From assembly GCA_900548415.1 (NCBI GenBank), contig URKO01000064.1, positions 1 through 6,950 on the forward strand: a stretch of DNA of 6,950 nt, in the 5' to 3' direction. Shown here one piece after another: positions 5,722-6,950 of the stretch (position 1 is its first letter; every line of letters starts with the position of its first letter). The position numbers were made by a program, and so were the translations under genes. The notes under the pieces are model-generated. The model did not search any database, was not told the DNA's origin, and saw only the letters and a program-made list of their open reading frames with translations. This DNA comes from an uncultured Porphyromonas sp. (GTDB lineage Bacteria > Bacteroidota > Bacteroidia > Bacteroidales > Porphyromonadaceae).

Positions 5722-6936
5722 ATGGAGTATCGTAATCAAATCACCGATTCAATATACTATATCGGAGTCAATGACCGCACGAAGCAACTCTTCGAGGGCT
5801 CCTGGTCACTACCCCATGGCGTCAGCTACAACTCTTATCTGCTCGTGGGTGAGCAGGTCGTACTCATCGATGGTGTCGAGATAGCCACCGCCGAGAAGCA
5901 TCTTAGCGAGATCAAAGCAATCATCGGCGACCGTCCTATCGACTACCTCATCGTGAACCACATGGAGCCGGACCACAGTGGCTCTATCGGTCTCCTACGC
6001 ACCCTCTATCCTGAGATGAAGGTGGTGGGCAATGCCAAGACCTTCGGCATGCTCGACTCTTACTTCGCGCCAATCCCTCAGGAGCAGCGCGTAGTCGTTT
6101 CGGAGAAAGCTCCGCTAGAGGTGGGTGGCTTCTCCTTCCAGTTCGTCATGGCACCGATGGTACACTGGCCCGAGGTCATGTTTACCTACGAGAGCTCGAA
6201 CAACGTCCTCTTTACGGCCGACGCCTTCGGCACCTTTGGCGCACTCAATGGAGCTATCATAGATCGAGATATGAACCTCGACCTTTACTACGAGGAGATG
6301 TACCGCTACTACGCCTGCATCGTGGGTAAGTTCGGCATGTTCGTCCAGAAAGCTCTGGAGAAGTACAGCTCACTAGGTCTGTCGCCACAGTACATCTGTC
6401 CGACCCATGGTCCCGTATGGACGGAGCACGGCTTCCCCAAGGCACTCGCCATCTACGACCAGCTCAGTAAGTACGACACAAGCTGTGGCGCGGTCATCCT
6501 CTATGGCAGTATGTATGGGCACAATGAGCAGATGGCCGAGGCTGTCGCTCAGGGACTAGCGCAGAGCGGCATCAAGGATATCGTCGTGCACAATGTCAGC
6601 ACGGCCGATCCCTCGCACATGCTCCGTGACATCTTCAAGTATCGCGCCCTCATCGTTGGCGCACCGACCTATTGCAATAGCCTTTTCTCACCCATGCGCG
6701 ACATCCTCAACAAGGTAGCCCTCCGCGAGGTCAAGCATCACATCATCGGCTACTTTGGCAGCTGCACTTGGGCTGGGCAGTCTATCAAGATCATGCCCGA
6801 GATCCTCGAGAAGCTAGCCTTCGAGCAGGTCTCCGATCCCATCGAGATCAAGGGTGCCGCCACCCCAGAGCAGCTCGCTCAGGGTCGCGACCTAGGAGCA
6901 GCTATTGCCCAGAGACTACTAGAGCTTTACCGTTAA
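5722..6936 (+). CDS. fprA: A-type flavodiiron protein (FprA family), O2/NO reductase
   Basis: This 404-residue cytoplasmic protein has the core two-domain layout of class A flavodiiron proteins, which reduce O2 to water and/or NO to N2O with electrons usually delivered by rubredoxin or a similar carrier. The N-terminal metallo-beta-lactamase-like domain (about 1-250) carries the full diiron set: HMEPDH (80-85, ligands His80, Glu82, Asp84, with His85), His148 in VHWPEVMFTY, Asp167 in FTADAFGTFG, and His229 in THGPVW. Asp and Glu at the usual positions separate it from zinc-binding relatives. The C-terminal flavodoxin-like domain (about 254-402) binds FMN through the phosphate loop YGSMYGHNEQM (261-271), GAPTYCN (313-319) and GSCTWAGQS (346-354). 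No rubredoxin or flavin reductase domain is fused to the C-terminus, so an external electron donor is needed; none is encoded here. It fits oxygen defence in an anaerobe. The stop is TAA and the gene is complete, 14 bases before the window edge. Confidence 0.95.
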   Translation: MEYRNQITDSIYYIGVNDRTKQLFEGSWSLPHGVSYNSYLLVGEQVVLIDGVEIATAEKHLSEIKAIIGDRPIDYLIVNHMEPDHSGSIGLLRTLYPEMKVVGNAKTFGMLDSYFAPIPQEQRVVVSEKAPLEVGGFSFQFVMAPMVHWPEVMFTYESSNNVLFTADAFGTFGALNGAIIDRDMNLDLYYEEMYRYYACIVGKFGMFVQKALEKYSSLGLSPQYICPTHGPVWTEHGFPKALAIYDQLSKYDTSCGAVILYGSMYGHNEQMAEAVAQGLAQSGIKDIVVHNVSTADPSHMLRDIFKYRALIVGAPTYCNSLFSPMRDILNKVALREVKHHIIGYFGSCTWAGQSIKIMPEILEKLAFEQVSDPIEIKGAATPEQLAQGRDLGAAIAQRLLELYR

Positions 6937-6950
6937 TACCTAAATACCAA

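Noticed and set aside
5262..5735. 157-codon + strand open frame overlapping the end of lgt
   Set aside because: It is a frame-shifted shadow of lgt, rich in Arg, His and Ser with no domain, and lgt in its own frame carries all the family motifs.
5722..6480. Reading the N-terminal half of FprA as a beta-lactamase or hydrolase
   Set aside because: The HxExDH pattern with a flavodoxin domain after it is specific to flavodiiron proteins.

Overview
The window carries seven genes, all on the + strand and packed head to tail (gaps of 91, 5, -4, 29, 26 and 33 bases). It reads as ordinary chromosomal housekeeping sequence from a member of the Bacteroidota, most likely a Porphyromonas-like anaerobe. 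The grounds for this are the fairly GC-rich coding sequence with heavy CTA/CTC leucine use, the absence of a purine-rich Shine-Dalgarno sequence before all six visible starts, the RLGNLMNSE form of the Lgt signature, the presence of meso-diaminopimelate dehydrogenase, and an A-type flavodiiron protein. The genus is inferred from remembered protein features, not from a search.

Layout: (1) positions 1-258 hold the C-terminal SPOR domain of a protein whose start lies upstream of the window. (2) A 91-base gap carries a long, almost perfect hairpin (291-330) just before murB. (3) Positions 350-3809 form a very tight block: murB, then a two-domain gene joining a PhnP-like metallo-beta-lactamase phosphodiesterase to the lipoate-pathway octanoyltransferase LipB, then a membrane-anchored YpfJ-type zinc metallopeptidase that overlaps it by 4 bases. 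(4) Positions 3839-5688 hold ddh and lgt, separated by a short spacer made of a CTCTAAC tandem repeat. (5) Positions 5722-6936 hold a flavodiiron protein (FprA type) behind an AT-rich gap.

The shared theme is the cell envelope. The SPOR domain binds peptidoglycan, MurB makes UDP-MurNAc, Ddh makes meso-diaminopimelate for the cross-link, and Lgt starts lipoprotein maturation. The PhnP-LipB fusion (cyclic phosphate hydrolysis and protein lipoylation) and the flavodiiron protein (O2/NO reduction) fall outside that theme.

No mobile element, CRISPR array, tRNA, rRNA or phage gene is visible, and I found no convincing new system. The most interesting feature is the single reading frame combining a PhnP-like hydrolase with LipB, in which both halves appear to keep all their catalytic residues.
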